A stretch of DNA of 63,348 nt, taken from Streptomyces oceani. Lineage in GTDB: Bacteria; Actinomycetota; Actinomycetes; Streptomycetales; Streptomycetaceae. The notes below the pieces were generated by a model. That model worked only from the letters and a program-made list of their open reading frames with translations, did no database searches and was not told where the DNA came from. Shown piece after piece: positions 41,037-50,371 of this stretch. The stretch is from NCBI RefSeq assembly GCF_001751245.1, contig NZ_LJGU01000145.1, positions 1 to 63,348 on the forward strand, given 5' to 3'. The position numbers and the translations under genes are program-made. Each line of letters begins with the position of its first letter. The stretch's first letter is position 1.

Positions 41037-42446
41037 GTGAACGCGCCTGCCACCACCGAACTGCCCGTCGTCGTGATCGGGGCCGGTCCCGTCGGCCTGG
41101 CCGCCGCCGCCCACCTGATCGACCGGGGGCTTACCCCGCTGGTCCTGGAGTCCGGGCCGACCGCAGGTTCCGCGGTGCGCGAGTGGTCGCACGTGCGGCT
41201 GTTCTCCCCCTGGGACGAGGTCGTCGACCCGGCCGCTGAGAAGCTGCTGGCGCCGACCGGGTGGGTACAGCCGGACGGTGCCGGATACCCGTCCGGCAGG
41301 GACTGGACCGAGCAGTACCTGCAGCCCCTGGCCGAGGTTCTCGGTGAACGGGTCCGCTTCGGCGCGACCGTCACCGGCATCGCACGGGCCGGACGGGACC
41401 GGATCGTGGACGCCGACCGAGAGGACCGGCCGTTCGTCGTCCACCTCACTGACACCGACGGGCAGGAGGAGCGGATCTTTGCCCGCGCGGTGATCGACGC
41501 CTCCGGCACCTGGACCTCCCCCAGCCCGGCAGGCGGTAGCGGTCTGGCCGCCCTCGGCGAGAAGGCGGCCGCCGACCGGATCACCTACCGCGTGCCGGAT
41601 GTGAAGGACCCCGACATCTGGGCCCGGTATTCCGGGAAGCGCATGGCCGTGATCGGCTCCGGTGCCTCCGCCTTCACCGCGCTCGCCTACCTGGCCGACC
41701 TCGCCAAGGCCGACGACGGCACCGGCACCAAGGCGCTGTGGATCCTGCGCAGGGGCATCTCCGGCTCCACCTTCGGCGGCGGCGAAGCCGATCAACTGCC
41801 CGCCCGCGGCGCGTTGGGGCTCGCGGCGAAGGCCGCCGTCGACGAGGGCTACGCGGACGCGGTCACCGGCTTCCGCACCGACCGCATCGAGCAGGACGCA
41901 GAGGGCCGCCTGGTACTCGTGAGCGAGGACGGCCGACGCCTCGATGCCGTGGACGAGGTCATCGTGCTGACCGGCTTCCGCCCTGACCTCTCCTTCCTCT
42001 CCGAGATCCGCCTCGGCCTCGACGAACGCCTCCAGGCCCCTGTCGAGTTGGCCCCGCTGATCGACCCCAACGTCCACTCCTGCGGCACCGTCTACCCGCA
42101 CGGCCACCGCGAACTGTCCCACCCCGAACAGGGCATCTACCTGGCCGGAATGAAGTCCTACGGCCGTGCCCCGACATTCCTGGCCATGACCGGCTACGAA
42201 CAGGTCCGCTCCATCGCCGCCGCCCTCGCCGGCGACCCCGAAGCCGCCGACCGCGTCGAACTCACCCTCCCCGAAACCGGCGTGTGCGGCGGCGCCGGCC
42301 TCTTCGACGCCCCCGAAACCGAACAGACCTCAGAGGGCGGCTGCTGCGCAACGCCGGAGCCGCAGGTCGTCCCGATCGGTGCACCGGCAGAAGTCCCGGC
42401 TGCTGCCGCACCCCGGGATCCGGCGGGCGGCTGCTGCGGCTCGTGA
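41037..42446 (+). CDS. FAD/NAD(P)-binding oxidoreductase with Cys-rich tail (arsenic cluster)
   Basis: 469 residues from GTG at 41037 (AGGAG 5 nt upstream). FAD motif VVVIGAGPVGLAAAAHLID, then SHVRLFSPWDEVVDPAAEKLL, a second nucleotide motif MAVIGSGASAFTALAYLADLA, and LTGFRPDLSFLSE. The C-terminus carries EGGCCATPEP and a terminal GGCCGS, two vicinal cysteine pairs that could bind As(III). Such proteins recur in Streptomyces arsenic clusters. The enzymatic reaction is unknown. The MFS gene starts in its stop codon. Confidence 0.87.
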   Translation: MNAPATTELPVVVIGAGPVGLAAAAHLIDRGLTPLVLESGPTAGSAVREWSHVRLFSPWDEVVDPAAEKLLAPTGWVQPDGAGYPSGRDWTEQYLQPLAEVLGERVRFGATVTGIARAGRDRIVDADREDRPFVVHLTDTDGQEERIFARAVIDASGTWTSPSPAGGSGLAALGEKAAADRITYRVPDVKDPDIWARYSGKRMAVIGSGASAFTALAYLADLAKADDGTGTKALWILRRGISGSTFGGGEADQLPARGALGLAAKAAVDEGYADAVTGFRTDRIEQDAEGRLVLVSEDGRRLDAVDEVIVLTGFRPDLSFLSEIRLGLDERLQAPVELAPLIDPNVHSCGTVYPHGHRELSHPEQGIYLAGMKSYGRAPTFLAMTGYEQVRSIAAALAGDPEAADRVELTLPETGVCGGAGLFDAPETEQTSEGGCCATPEPQVVPIGAPAEVPAAAAPRDPAGGCCGS

Positions 42447-43675
42447 CCAGCCTGCGTACCTCCGCACGCGGGGCCGCGACCGGAACAGGGGACCGGTCGC
42501 GGCCCCGCGCCGCGCTCCTCGCGCTCTGCGCGACGCAGATCACCAGCTGGGGCATCGTCTACTACGCCTTCCCCGTACTGAACCCCCGGATCACCGCGGA
42601 CACAGGCTGGCCTCCCGGGGCGACCACGGCCGCGTTCTCCGCCGCCCTGCTCGTCTCCGCCCTCGCCGGGATCCGCATCGGCCGCATCATCGACCACCGC
42701 GGACCCCGCACCGTGATGACAGCGGGCTCCCTCCTCGGCGTACTCAGCCTCCTCCTCGTCGCCGCCGCACCCAACCTGCCCCTTTTTGCCGCAGGTTGGC
42801 TCCTCGCCGGAGCGGCAATGGCCGCTACCTTCTACCCGCCCGCCTTCGCCGCGCTCACCCGCTGGTACGCTCCCGACCACGTCCGGGCCCTCACCCTCGT
42901 CACTCTCGCCGGTGGCCTCGCCTCCACCGTCTTCGCCCCCGTCACCGCAGCCCTCGCCGATCACGTGTCCTGGCGGGCGACGTATGCGGTGCTTGCCGGG
43001 ATCCTCGCCGTCGTCACCATTCCCGCCCATGCCGTAGCACTGAGAGGCCCCTGGCCGGCGGCGCCCCCGCCAGCGGTTCACATCAGCGGTGGAGCGCAGG
43101 CCGTGGCACGCAGCCGACCGTTCTGGATGCTGGCCTGCGCCCTGACCCTCTCCGCATGCGCCGCATCCGCAGTCGTCATCGCCCTTGTCCCACTCCTCCT
43201 CGAACGCGGCTTCACCCCCGCCCAAGCCGCCTGGGCGCTCGGCCTCGGCGGGGCAGGACAGACCCTCGGCCGCACCTTGTACGCACCCGTCGCCCAGCGC
43301 ACCGGAGCGACCACGCGCACAGTCGCCCTCATCACGCTTGGCGGCGTCACCACGGCCGCGCTAGCGATCACTCCTGGCCCTTACGTCTTGCTTGTCGTCC
43401 TCTCCATCGCGGCCGGTGTGGCCCGCGGCAACCTCACTCTGCTCCAGGCAACCGCCGTCGCCGACCGATGGGGAACCACCCACTACGGCCGCCTTTCCGG
43501 CCTCCTCACCGCCCCCGCGACCGCCGCCGCAGCCCTCGCCCCCTTCGCAGGTGCAGCCCTCGCGACGCCCCTCGGCGGGTACCCCACCTTGTTCGCACTG
43601 CTCGCACTCGTCTCCGGCCTGGCAGCCCTCGTCGCCGTCGCGGTCACGTCGCCCCGCCCGGCCCAGGACCAATAG
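42443..43675 (+). CDS. Major facilitator superfamily transporter (arsenic cluster)
   Basis: 410 residues from GTG at 42443, overlapping the oxidoreductase stop by 4 nt. Twelve hydrophobic segments are apparent, with the loop motif RIGRIIDHRGPRTVM after helix 2 (the MFS motif A, G-x-x-x-D-R/H-x-G-x-R). It is translationally coupled to a flavoprotein with Cys-rich tail, which suggests it exports the product of that enzyme, perhaps an organoarsenical. That role is inference. Confidence 0.87.
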   Translation: MTSLRTSARGAATGTGDRSRPRAALLALCATQITSWGIVYYAFPVLNPRITADTGWPPGATTAAFSAALLVSALAGIRIGRIIDHRGPRTVMTAGSLLGVLSLLLVAAAPNLPLFAAGWLLAGAAMAATFYPPAFAALTRWYAPDHVRALTLVTLAGGLASTVFAPVTAALADHVSWRATYAVLAGILAVVTIPAHAVALRGPWPAAPPPAVHISGGAQAVARSRPFWMLACALTLSACAASAVVIALVPLLLERGFTPAQAAWALGLGGAGQTLGRTLYAPVAQRTGATTRTVALITLGGVTTAALAITPGPYVLLVVLSIAAGVARGNLTLLQATAVADRWGTTHYGRLSGLLTAPATAAAALAPFAGAALATPLGGYPTLFALLALVSGLAALVAVAVTSPRPAQDQ

Positions 43676-44103
43676 GAAGGACAACGGTCCGAGCGCATAC
43701 TGGCGGTTTGCCTGACCCCCGCCAGTGGGCAACCACGTCCCGGATGCTGTGAACCCAGGTCAAGTTGGGCACTACGGCTCAGTGGCGCCCGCCGCTTCCT
43801 CGGCGAGCTCAACGGACGAACCGCGAGCGGTACCGGACACGTCCCCCGAAGTCCTTCCGCGCCAGGTCAGACCTGGTACGGAAGATGATCCCTGCCACGT
43901 CGTCCGGACCCGGTGCAGCGCGTCCGCTCACGCATCGCTCAAGCATCAGAGCCGCCCCGACCGGCGGGTTTTCGCCCCACCAATCGTCGCTGGACTCGCA
44001 GCCCCTCCATACGGGGCCACGCTCCCCTACCAGAGCATGGCCAGCTGTGCGCCACTTCGGAAATCTTGGACCGCCGGGCCGCCAGGGCTCCTAGCGTCCT
44101 GGC
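43676..44103. other. Non-coding stretch right of the arsenic module
   Basis: Open frames cross this 428-bp stretch but none has a ribosome site or a recognisable domain. TTGGAC (44066-44071) and TAGCGT (44092-44097) might be a promoter for the next gene, but their spacing of 20 bp is long. Confidence 0.4.
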
Positions 44104-44637
44104 ATGCCCACTCAGTACCAGTCCTCCGGCTCCCCCTTGAACAGCTACGAGCTTTCCCGAAGCGATCACCGACGCCAACGAGATGTCGAGAACATGCACA
44201 GATGGGTCGAGGAGCAGTTGGCGAAGGCCCCTCCGTTCTCCGAGGAACAGGCGGAGAGGCTCAGGGAAATGTTCCGGCTGGATGAGCCACGACAGCCCTG
44301 GAGGTACATGAGGTGGCGGGTACGTCTGTACTGCGGCCACGTCGTGGAGGTGGAGCGGCCTCGGGCCTGGGAACGACCCGATGGGCAGACGAGTGACCAC
44401 GAACAATGCACGGAATGCGGCAAGGAGCCAGCGATCATCGTTGCGTTCGAGCCGATCGCTCCAGTCGGAGAGCCACCCGGCGAAGAGAAGCGGTCGCCGA
44501 CTCCTGTACGTCCCCGCACGCGGCGCACGAATGCTGACCTGGAGGCTGAAAACACCAAGCTCCGAACCGAAGTGGAGAGGCTACGACGCAGCGCACAGGA
44601 GCGTGGCGTGCAGGCGGCCCGACTGCAGGGCAATTGA
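44104..44637 (+). CDS. Hypothetical protein with CxxC site and C-terminal coiled coil
   Basis: 177 residues from ATG at 44104. No Shine-Dalgarno is visible, and a TAGCGT box ends 6 bp before the ATG, so a leaderless transcript is possible. The middle has LYCGHVVEVE and CTECGKEP, three cysteines and a His that could bind zinc. The C-terminal ADLEAENTKLRTEVERLRRS has a heptad pattern and is probably a coiled coil. I do not recognise the family. It is convergent with the deformylase gene. Confidence 0.75.
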   Translation: MPTQYQSSGSPLNSYELSRSDHRRQRDVENMHRWVEEQLAKAPPFSEEQAERLREMFRLDEPRQPWRYMRWRVRLYCGHVVEVERPRAWERPDGQTSDHEQCTECGKEPAIIVAFEPIAPVGEPPGEEKRSPTPVRPRTRRTNADLEAENTKLRTEVERLRRSAQERGVQAARLQGN

Positions 44638-44686
44638 GTCGATCTGCCCATCGTGTGCCCGGTTCCGCTGCCGTTGGGTTCCTGGG

Positions 44687-45256
44687 TCAGGAACCGTCGT
44701 ATGCCCAGCTCCGGCCCGTCTGCCGGTACTCCTCGACGGGGATCGGGGCCACGCCGTTCCGCATGCGGGCCGTGTAGAGCAGGCCGTCGAGGTGGTCGAT
44801 CTCGTGGTGGATGAGGCGGGCGAGGCCGCGTTCGTATGTGGTGGTCACGGTCGCGCCGGCCAGGGCCGTCGTCTCCACGGTGATCTTCAGGGGCCGGGGG
44901 ACGAGGCCGCGGACGTCGAAGAAGCTCAGGCAGCCCTCGTACTGTTCGTCCGTCTCTTCGGAGTGGTCGGTGATCTGGGGGTTGAGCAGGATGACGGCCG
45001 GGGCGTCTCCGGGCGGTTGGACGACGGCTGCGGCGCGGCCGATGCCGATCTGTGGGGCGGCGATTCCCATGCCCTTGGCGAAGGGGTGGACCTGGCCGAT
45101 CCGTTCCATTGCGGCGAACAGTTCGTCGGTGATGCGCTCGGCCTCTTCGCGCTCGACGGGCAGGTCGAAGGCGCGGGCCGGCTCGGCGAGGATGCCGACG
45201 TCGTGCTGGACGACACCGAGGTCTCGCATGCGCTGGCTGGGTCGCACGTCAATCAC
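44687..45256 (-). CDS. def: Peptide deformylase
   Basis: 189 residues from GTG at 45256. All three metal/active-site motifs are intact: GMGIAAPQIG (62-71), EGCLS (107-111, metal Cys109) and HEIDH (151-155, metal His pair and catalytic Glu). It removes the formyl group from nascent proteins. The chromosome surely has its own housekeeping copy elsewhere, so this is an accessory copy on a mobile element. It is coupled by a 4-nt overlap to the preceding HTH regulator, which suggests a regulated function, such as resistance to a deformylase inhibitor or a role with the adjacent glycosyltransferase operon. Confidence 0.93.
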   Translation of the reverse strand: MIDVRPSQRMRDLGVVQHDVGILAEPARAFDLPVEREEAERITDELFAAMERIGQVHPFAKGMGIAAPQIGIGRAAAVVQPPGDAPAVILLNPQITDHSEETDEQYEGCLSFFDVRGLVPRPLKITVETTALAGATVTTTYERGLARLIHHEIDHLDGLLYTARMRNGVAPIPVEEYRQTGRSWAYDGS

Positions 45257-46227
45257 CTGAACTCCCCTTGCTCTGTGGTGGGTTCGGTCCGTGCCCGGAA
45301 CCGCCACTCCAGACGGTACCGAGCGTGCAAAGCGGGTGTGGCCGTGGTCCATGTGAATTGCCGTAGTTCGCCGTCGTCGCTGCGGACGGGCGGGGTTCGC
45401 AGCGGGGAGGCTTCGGCGGTCATGGAGGTTTCGGTGCCCCACACGACCGGGTCGAGAGCGGCGGGGAAGGCGAGCTGGACTTCGAGTTGTTCGGTGGGCA
45501 GACGCACGGCGCGCTGGAACCAGTGGCCCCACTTGTCGTCGCCGACGGTGTAGGCGTACTCGATCCACACGGACTCGCCTGGGTAGAGCGGGAAGCGGCC
45601 GTGTTCGTTGTCGAACAGCAGCCAGACTTCCTTGAAGGCGTCGCGGTCGTGCTTGGCCTGCCAGCGCATCGTCTCGCCTCGGCAGGTGGCTGTGAGGTCG
45701 AGTTCGTCCCAGGTCAACGGGTGGGCGCGGTAGTGCGCGTTGGAGTGCTCCGGTGCCCCGGGGTAGCGGTCGACGGAGATGCGGATCAGGTAGCGGGTCA
45801 CCGGCTCGGTGCCGGTGTTCCGCAGTCGGCGCCGCATGGTCAGCCGGTAGGAGCTGCCGTCGTACTGGAGCCGGGCGGCGTCGTGTTCGACAACGAGGGC
45901 GGAACCGGTGGCGTATGGCTGCTCGGGCCTGCGCGGGGCCGGTGGGGCAGTGGGCGGGCGGCGGGACCTTGTCCGGGCTTGTTCGTAGTCGAGCCAGCGT
46001 CGCCAGATCGCTTTCCCGGCGTTCAGGGCCTCGTCGGCGAGGCGGGAGAACTCCTCGCTGGGCTTGTGGCGGCCTGATTCGACGTGGCTGACGTAGGACG
46101 GGTCGAACCCCATGGCCAGGGCCAACGCCCGTTTGGACATGCCGCGTACTTCCCGCCAGCGCGCCACCTCGGCCGCGTAGTCCTCGGCTGCCTGCTCGAC
46201 GGTGATCTCCTCGTCGTGCGCGTCCAT
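45253..46227 (-). CDS. XRE-type HTH regulator with large C-terminal domain
   Basis: 324 residues from ATG at 46227; ATGs at 46248 and 46263 are in-frame alternatives. The N-terminal HTH reads VARWREVRGMSKRALALAMGFDPSYVSHVESGRHKPSEEFSRLADEALN. The C-terminal 200 residues (starting LVVEHDAARLQYDGSSYRLTMRRRL) are beta-rich in appearance, with EPVTRYLIRISVDRYPG and SVWIEYAYTVGDDKWGHWFQRAVRLP, and may be a ligand-binding domain. I do not recognise that part. It is coupled to the deformylase and divergent from the glycosyltransferase operon, with an inverted repeat between. Confidence 0.85.
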   Translation of the reverse strand: MDAHDEEITVEQAAEDYAAEVARWREVRGMSKRALALAMGFDPSYVSHVESGRHKPSEEFSRLADEALNAGKAIWRRWLDYEQARTRSRRPPTAPPAPRRPEQPYATGSALVVEHDAARLQYDGSSYRLTMRRRLRNTGTEPVTRYLIRISVDRYPGAPEHSNAHYRAHPLTWDELDLTATCRGETMRWQAKHDRDAFKEVWLLFDNEHGRFPLYPGESVWIEYAYTVGDDKWGHWFQRAVRLPTEQLEVQLAFPAALDPVVWGTETSMTAEASPLRTPPVRSDDGELRQFTWTTATPALHARYRLEWRFRARTEPTTEQGEFR

Positions 46228-46265
46228 CGAAGCCCCGCCCCGCGTCATCGATTTGGTGAGCATGA

Positions 46266-46291
46266 ATGAACCGTGAGTGATCCAAGTTCAT
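46266..46291. promoter_or_regulatory. Candidate operator between the HTH regulator and the glycosyltransferase operon
   Basis: ATGAAC (46266-46271) and GTTCAT (46286-46291) are a perfect inverted repeat with a 14-bp spacer just upstream of the HTH gene. Binding by that regulator is inferred. Confidence 0.45.
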
Positions 46292-46375
46292 CATCCCGTC
46301 ACGGCCTGCGTCGCCGTTTTCCTTCCCTTACCGGCCCGGATCGACCCTCCGGGCAGATGAGGGAGGCGAGGCATC

Positions 46376-47533
46376 ATGCGCGTGCTGTACCTGCTCAACA
46401 TCTCCAATCCCGACCGGCTTTCGGCCGACTCAGGGTGGATCTTCGCGGACTTGCTCGCCCCGGCCCTGGCCGATGCCGGGGCCGAAGTGACCGTCGCAGC
46501 CCCGGCGGCGGCCGGGGATGCCCGCTGCGGCTTCCACCGGACGAAGGTGCCGGGGACGAAGTACCGGGCCCGGTTCTCCACGGACGTCGAGGAGTTGGTG
46601 GCGCTGATCCGGGCGGAGAGGCCGGACGCGGTGGTGGCCAACCAGATCGAGGAGGCCCCGGCGATCCGCACCGCTCTGCTGGAGGCCGGGTCGGACGCAG
46701 TTCTGGCCGGGTACTGCCACTACCTGCCGTTCTCCTTCGCCGACGGCGGGCAGCTCCTGCTCGACCCGTCCATGAACGACGCGGGACTCGGGCGGCCGGT
46801 GCTGCTCGCCTTCGCCGCCGGGCTGGCTGCCTGTGACCGTGTGATGGTCCACTCGGCCACGGCTGCCTCCTGGGTATCGGCCGCCGCTGCCCGCATGACG
46901 GTGGACCTCGGCGAGAAGTTGCGGGTGGTGCCCGCCCCGCGTGATGAGCGACTGGTCCGCGATCCAGCAACTGCCCCCTGCCAGCACAGCGCTGGGGTGG
47001 TCGGCGTCTACAACCACCGGCTGTACGCGCACTACGGCACCCAACAGTTCGTCGACCTGGCCCGCCACCTGGCGGCCTCCGGCACCGTCCGGCTCCGGGT
47101 CATGGACCTGTTCGGTAAGCGCCGGGCCGAGCGCACGGGCCTGGACAACAGTCCCGGGGAGATGCGCGACCAGCTCGCGGCCCTGCCGCACGTTCAGGTC
47201 GTCTCCGACCGCGGTGACCGCGTCCGCTACAAGAACCTGCTGGCCGGTGCCCGCTTCGGCATCGCCCCCTTCCGCCCCGGATGCCCCTGGTCGATGAGCG
47301 TGATCGACTGCCAGGGCATGGGTCTGCCGGTCATCTCACCCCGGCTGGGCTGGCTTGCCGAGCACATCGATCCCGACCTGTGCTTCACCACCCCGGCCGA
47401 GGCCGTCGACCTGGTCGAACGCCTCGCCGTGGACGACGAGTTCTACGCCCTGCATGCCAAGCGCGCCCACGCCTCCACCGTCGAGTTCGCCCCTGCTCTG
47501 GTTGCTTCCCGCTACCTGGAGGCCCTCTCGTGA
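46376..47533 (+). CDS. Glycosyltransferase, GT4-like (GT-B fold)
   Basis: 385 residues from ATG at 46376 (GGGAGGCGAGG upstream). The N-terminal Rossmann half starts MRVLYLLNISNPDRLSADSG and includes the acceptor-side LLAPALADAGAEVTVAAP. The C-terminal half has VVGVYNHRLYAHYGTQQFVDLARHL, LAALPHVQVVSDRG and FGIAPFRPGCPWSMSVIDCQGMGLPVISPRLGWLAEHI, where the E-x7-E motif of GT4 enzymes is replaced by this segment. No membrane segments. It is first of a tightly coupled operon of four transferase-like genes and a kinase. Sugar and acceptor are unknown. Confidence 0.82.
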   Translation: MRVLYLLNISNPDRLSADSGWIFADLLAPALADAGAEVTVAAPAAAGDARCGFHRTKVPGTKYRARFSTDVEELVALIRAERPDAVVANQIEEAPAIRTALLEAGSDAVLAGYCHYLPFSFADGGQLLLDPSMNDAGLGRPVLLAFAAGLAACDRVMVHSATAASWVSAAAARMTVDLGEKLRVVPAPRDERLVRDPATAPCQHSAGVVGVYNHRLYAHYGTQQFVDLARHLAASGTVRLRVMDLFGKRRAERTGLDNSPGEMRDQLAALPHVQVVSDRGDRVRYKNLLAGARFGIAPFRPGCPWSMSVIDCQGMGLPVISPRLGWLAEHIDPDLCFTTPAEAVDLVERLAVDDEFYALHAKRAHASTVEFAPALVASRYLEALS

Positions 47534-48234
47534 CCGACTTCGATGCCGTCTTCCTCTCGTACGACGAGCCGATGGCCTCATCTCTGCACGCCCGTGTGCA
47601 GCGGACGCTCGGCGGCACGGTCAAGCGTCTGCACGGCGTGCACGGGATGCGGCGGGCCTACCGGCTGTGTGCCGAGGTCGTCGACCGCGACCAGTTCTTC
47701 CTCGCCGATGGCGACTTCGCCATCAACTCCGACTTCGACCCGGCCGCCGTCGCCCCACTTGACGAGGGTGTGTCGATGCGGGTGTGGCGGGCGGTGAACC
47801 CGGTCAACGGCCTGATCTACGGGTACGGCGGGCTGAAGCTGATCCGCCGCAGTGCTCTGCGGGAGATGGGCGAGGCCGTGGACGTCCTCGCGGCTCTTCC
47901 CGGCGGCATCGAGTTCGCCGGCCACACGGCAGGTGTCACGCGGTTCAACCAGAGTCCCTTCCACGCGTGGAAGGCCGGGTTCCGCGAGTGCGCGATGCTC
48001 GCCCGCGGCAGCGAGTACGGCATGGCCGACGACGACGCCCGGCAGCGGGTTCAGGCATGGACCGCGAGCCAGCAGGGCGAGTTCGCCCCGTACGCCGCCG
48101 CCGGGGCCCGCGAGGGCGTCGCCTTCGCTCGCGAGGCCGCCCGCGACGTGCAGCGGTTCGACGATCTCAACGATCCGACCTGGCTGCGGCACCGGTTCGC
48201 TTCCGCCCATGGGGATCGGGTGGTCTCCGGATGA
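47530..48234 (+). CDS. Nucleotide-sugar transferase-like protein (GT-A-like)
   Basis: 234 residues from GTG at 47530, overlapping the previous stop. It starts DFDAVFLSYDEPMASSLHARV and has VDRDQFFLADGDFAINSDFD (about residues 51-70), where ADGDF resembles the metal-binding DxD of GT-A enzymes. NGLIYGYGGLKLIRRSALREMG follows. It is soluble and small. The precise family is not known to me. It stays in the same coupled operon, as the next ATG (48231) overlaps its stop. Confidence 0.7.
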   Translation: MTDFDAVFLSYDEPMASSLHARVQRTLGGTVKRLHGVHGMRRAYRLCAEVVDRDQFFLADGDFAINSDFDPAAVAPLDEGVSMRVWRAVNPVNGLIYGYGGLKLIRRSALREMGEAVDVLAALPGGIEFAGHTAGVTRFNQSPFHAWKAGFRECAMLARGSEYGMADDDARQRVQAWTASQQGEFAPYAAAGAREGVAFAREAARDVQRFDDLNDPTWLRHRFASAHGDRVVSG

Positions 48235-49460
48235 CCTGCCCCTTTGTGCTCATCGAGCCGTATGCCGACCGCCTTGGCGGGCACCACCAGCGCACGCTGG
48301 CGGCCCTGGCCCAGGTGAGGCCGAACAGCCTGGTCATCGCCCCGCACGGGGCAGCCCCCGAAACGGTGGCGGCGCTGCGGGAGGCCGGGGCCCGGCTGGT
48401 GACCGCACCGGCCGGACTTCCCGCCGACGTCCTGCTGGCCGCCTCCCGGCTGGCGGCCGGGCTCTCCAGCGCGGGGCAGCGAGCCTTCCGCTCGCGCCGC
48501 TGGCCCCGCGCCCTGCGGCGGCTGCCCCACCAAGTCACCCTCATCGCCCGCTGCCTGACCGAAGCCTCCGCCCTACGAACGGCTCGCAGGCAAGGGGCCG
48601 ACGCCGAGGCGGTGGCGATCCTCACCGCGAGCGAGGCCCTGCACGGGGCCGCTGCACTTCTCGGTGGACTGCCGCACCTGCGGTTCGTCCACGAGGCCGT
48701 CACCACCGAGGACGCCGCCGTGCGCCTGCTCGACCGGCTCCCCCGCCGGGGCGAGAAGCAGGTGATCACGGTGTATCCGACGCAGGCCGTCGGCCAGCAG
48801 TTCGCCGGGGTCTTCCCGGAACTGCCCGCGGTGGTGCGGGCTTTCGCGGTCGACGATGGACGCCGCCTGAGCGACGCCGAATGCGAGGGCGGCCGGATGG
48901 CCTTCGACATCCCGGATGACGAAGCCGTGGTGTGCCTGGTGGGCGGCTGGTGGCCGTACAAGGACATCGACGTCATCGACGCCGCCCTGGCCCGCCTGGA
49001 GGAACCGCTGCACCTGGTGGTCGCCGGGACCCCGCTCGACGAAGCGGTACTGAAACGGTGGCGGTCCCTTCCCCACCTCCGCCTGCACACCGTGCCAGGT
49101 CCCATCGCGGAAGGCGTGCTGCGGCTCGTCTACGCCGCCGCCGACGCCACCCTGGTCGCCCGGCATCCCGGGGTCGGCAAGGAATCCGGGCTGGTCATGG
49201 ACGCTGCCCGTCTCGGTATCCCTCTGATCGTCTCCGACCACGACCCGGCCCTCACCGCACGCCTGCACGGTCAGCCCTGGGCCATGACCTTCCCCGTCGG
49301 AGACCCGGACGCTCTCGCCGACGCCCTGCACACCGTCACGCGCCAGGTGCCAGGACGCCCCGGCCCCGACGCTCCCGGCCTGCTGGGGATGCACTCGGCC
49401 GCAGCGCAGGCCGACTTCCTCACCCTCACCTTCGCCGCACTCCGCACGGAGGAGCCCTGA
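48231..49460 (+). CDS. Glycosyltransferase-like protein (GT-B fold)
   Basis: 409 residues from ATG at 48231. The N-terminus is PFVLIEPYADRLGGHHQRTLAALAQ, followed by GGLPHLRFVHEAVTTEDAAVRLLDR. The C-terminal half has VVCLVGGWWPYKDIDVIDAALARLEEPLHLVVAG, LPHLRLHTVPGPIAEGVLRLVYAAADATLVARHPGVGKESGLVMDAARLGIPLIVSDH, which is the GT4-like donor-binding layout with KESGLVMDA in place of the E-x7-E motif. No transmembrane segment. The next gene starts 22 bp after its stop. Confidence 0.78.
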   Translation: MTCPFVLIEPYADRLGGHHQRTLAALAQVRPNSLVIAPHGAAPETVAALREAGARLVTAPAGLPADVLLAASRLAAGLSSAGQRAFRSRRWPRALRRLPHQVTLIARCLTEASALRTARRQGADAEAVAILTASEALHGAAALLGGLPHLRFVHEAVTTEDAAVRLLDRLPRRGEKQVITVYPTQAVGQQFAGVFPELPAVVRAFAVDDGRRLSDAECEGGRMAFDIPDDEAVVCLVGGWWPYKDIDVIDAALARLEEPLHLVVAGTPLDEAVLKRWRSLPHLRLHTVPGPIAEGVLRLVYAAADATLVARHPGVGKESGLVMDAARLGIPLIVSDHDPALTARLHGQPWAMTFPVGDPDALADALHTVTRQVPGRPGPDAPGLLGMHSAAAQADFLTLTFAALRTEEP

Positions 49461-49482
49461 ATGCTGAGCACACCCTCCCGCC

Positions 49483-50337
49483 GTGATCGCCGTCATCGGC
49501 CCCGTCGAGCCGGACCTGCTGGCCGCCTGGGTCCGCCACTACCGGTGGCTCGGCATCGAACGGTTCTTGATCGCCTTCCACTTCCCCGACCACGTCCCCG
49601 ACGTACGGCGGCACCAACTCCAGGCCGCCTCCCGCGAGCTGGGCATCATCCCGACCGGCACCAGCGCCGGTCCGTGGCACGAGCACATCAACACCCAACT
49701 CCGAGATGCCCTGCGGAACCGGGCCGGGGCCGGCTGGCACCTACTGGCCGACGCCGACGAGTTCCAGCAGTACCCCGCCCCGCTCAGCGACGTGATCGCC
49801 CAGGCCGAGAAGACCGGGCACCGCGTGGTCGGCGGCCTGATGCTCGACCGCGTCGCCGCCAGCGGCCGCCTCACCGGCTGGCAGCCCGAAGACGGCCTGG
49901 ATCTCGCCTATCCCCTCGGCGGACACCTCACCCACCGCCTCCTGCACGGCGACCCACGCAAGATCGTCCTCGCCCGCCACGACGTGGCCCTGGCCTCCGG
50001 CAACCACCGAGCCCCCGGCCACCAGCCCGATACGGACCACATCTGCGCGGTGCACCACTTCAAATGGCGATCAGGCATCCTGGACGATCTCCGCCGCCGC
50101 GTCCGGCACTTCACCACCGGCACCTGGCAGGAACACACCCCTGCCGTCCGTGACGAAGCCAGCCGCCTACTGGCCCACGTCAGGCAACACAGCGGCGTGA
50201 TCAACACAAGCGACCCACGGTTCGCTGCCCGCCGGGTAAGCCTGGACCGGATGCCCGACAGCTGGCCCGCCGAGGCCCGCAGCATCGTCACCGCCTGGCG
50301 ACCGCACACACCCACCGGCCAGGATCAGAGACAATGA
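49483..50337 (+). CDS. Glycosyltransferase family 2/92-like protein
   Basis: 284 residues from GTG at 49483. MIAVIGPVEPDLLAAWVRHYRWLGIERFLIAFHFPD, then AGWHLLADADEFQQYP with the DADEF metal motif found in GT2/GT92-type transferases (about residues 89-93). Later HHFKWRSGILDDLRRR. It has no membrane anchor. It is third or fourth transferase of the operon; substrate unknown. Confidence 0.8.
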   Translation: MIAVIGPVEPDLLAAWVRHYRWLGIERFLIAFHFPDHVPDVRRHQLQAASRELGIIPTGTSAGPWHEHINTQLRDALRNRAGAGWHLLADADEFQQYPAPLSDVIAQAEKTGHRVVGGLMLDRVAASGRLTGWQPEDGLDLAYPLGGHLTHRLLHGDPRKIVLARHDVALASGNHRAPGHQPDTDHICAVHHFKWRSGILDDLRRRVRHFTTGTWQEHTPAVRDEASRLLAHVRQHSGVINTSDPRFAARRVSLDRMPDSWPAEARSIVTAWRPHTPTGQDQRQ

Positions 50338-50371
50338 CCGCGTTCGCGCACACCGCGGAAGGGATAGGCAC

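Noticed and set aside
43725..44285. 186-residue open frame right of the MFS gene
   Set aside because: No ribosome site, no domain, and it overlaps the better-supported gene at 44104 in another frame.
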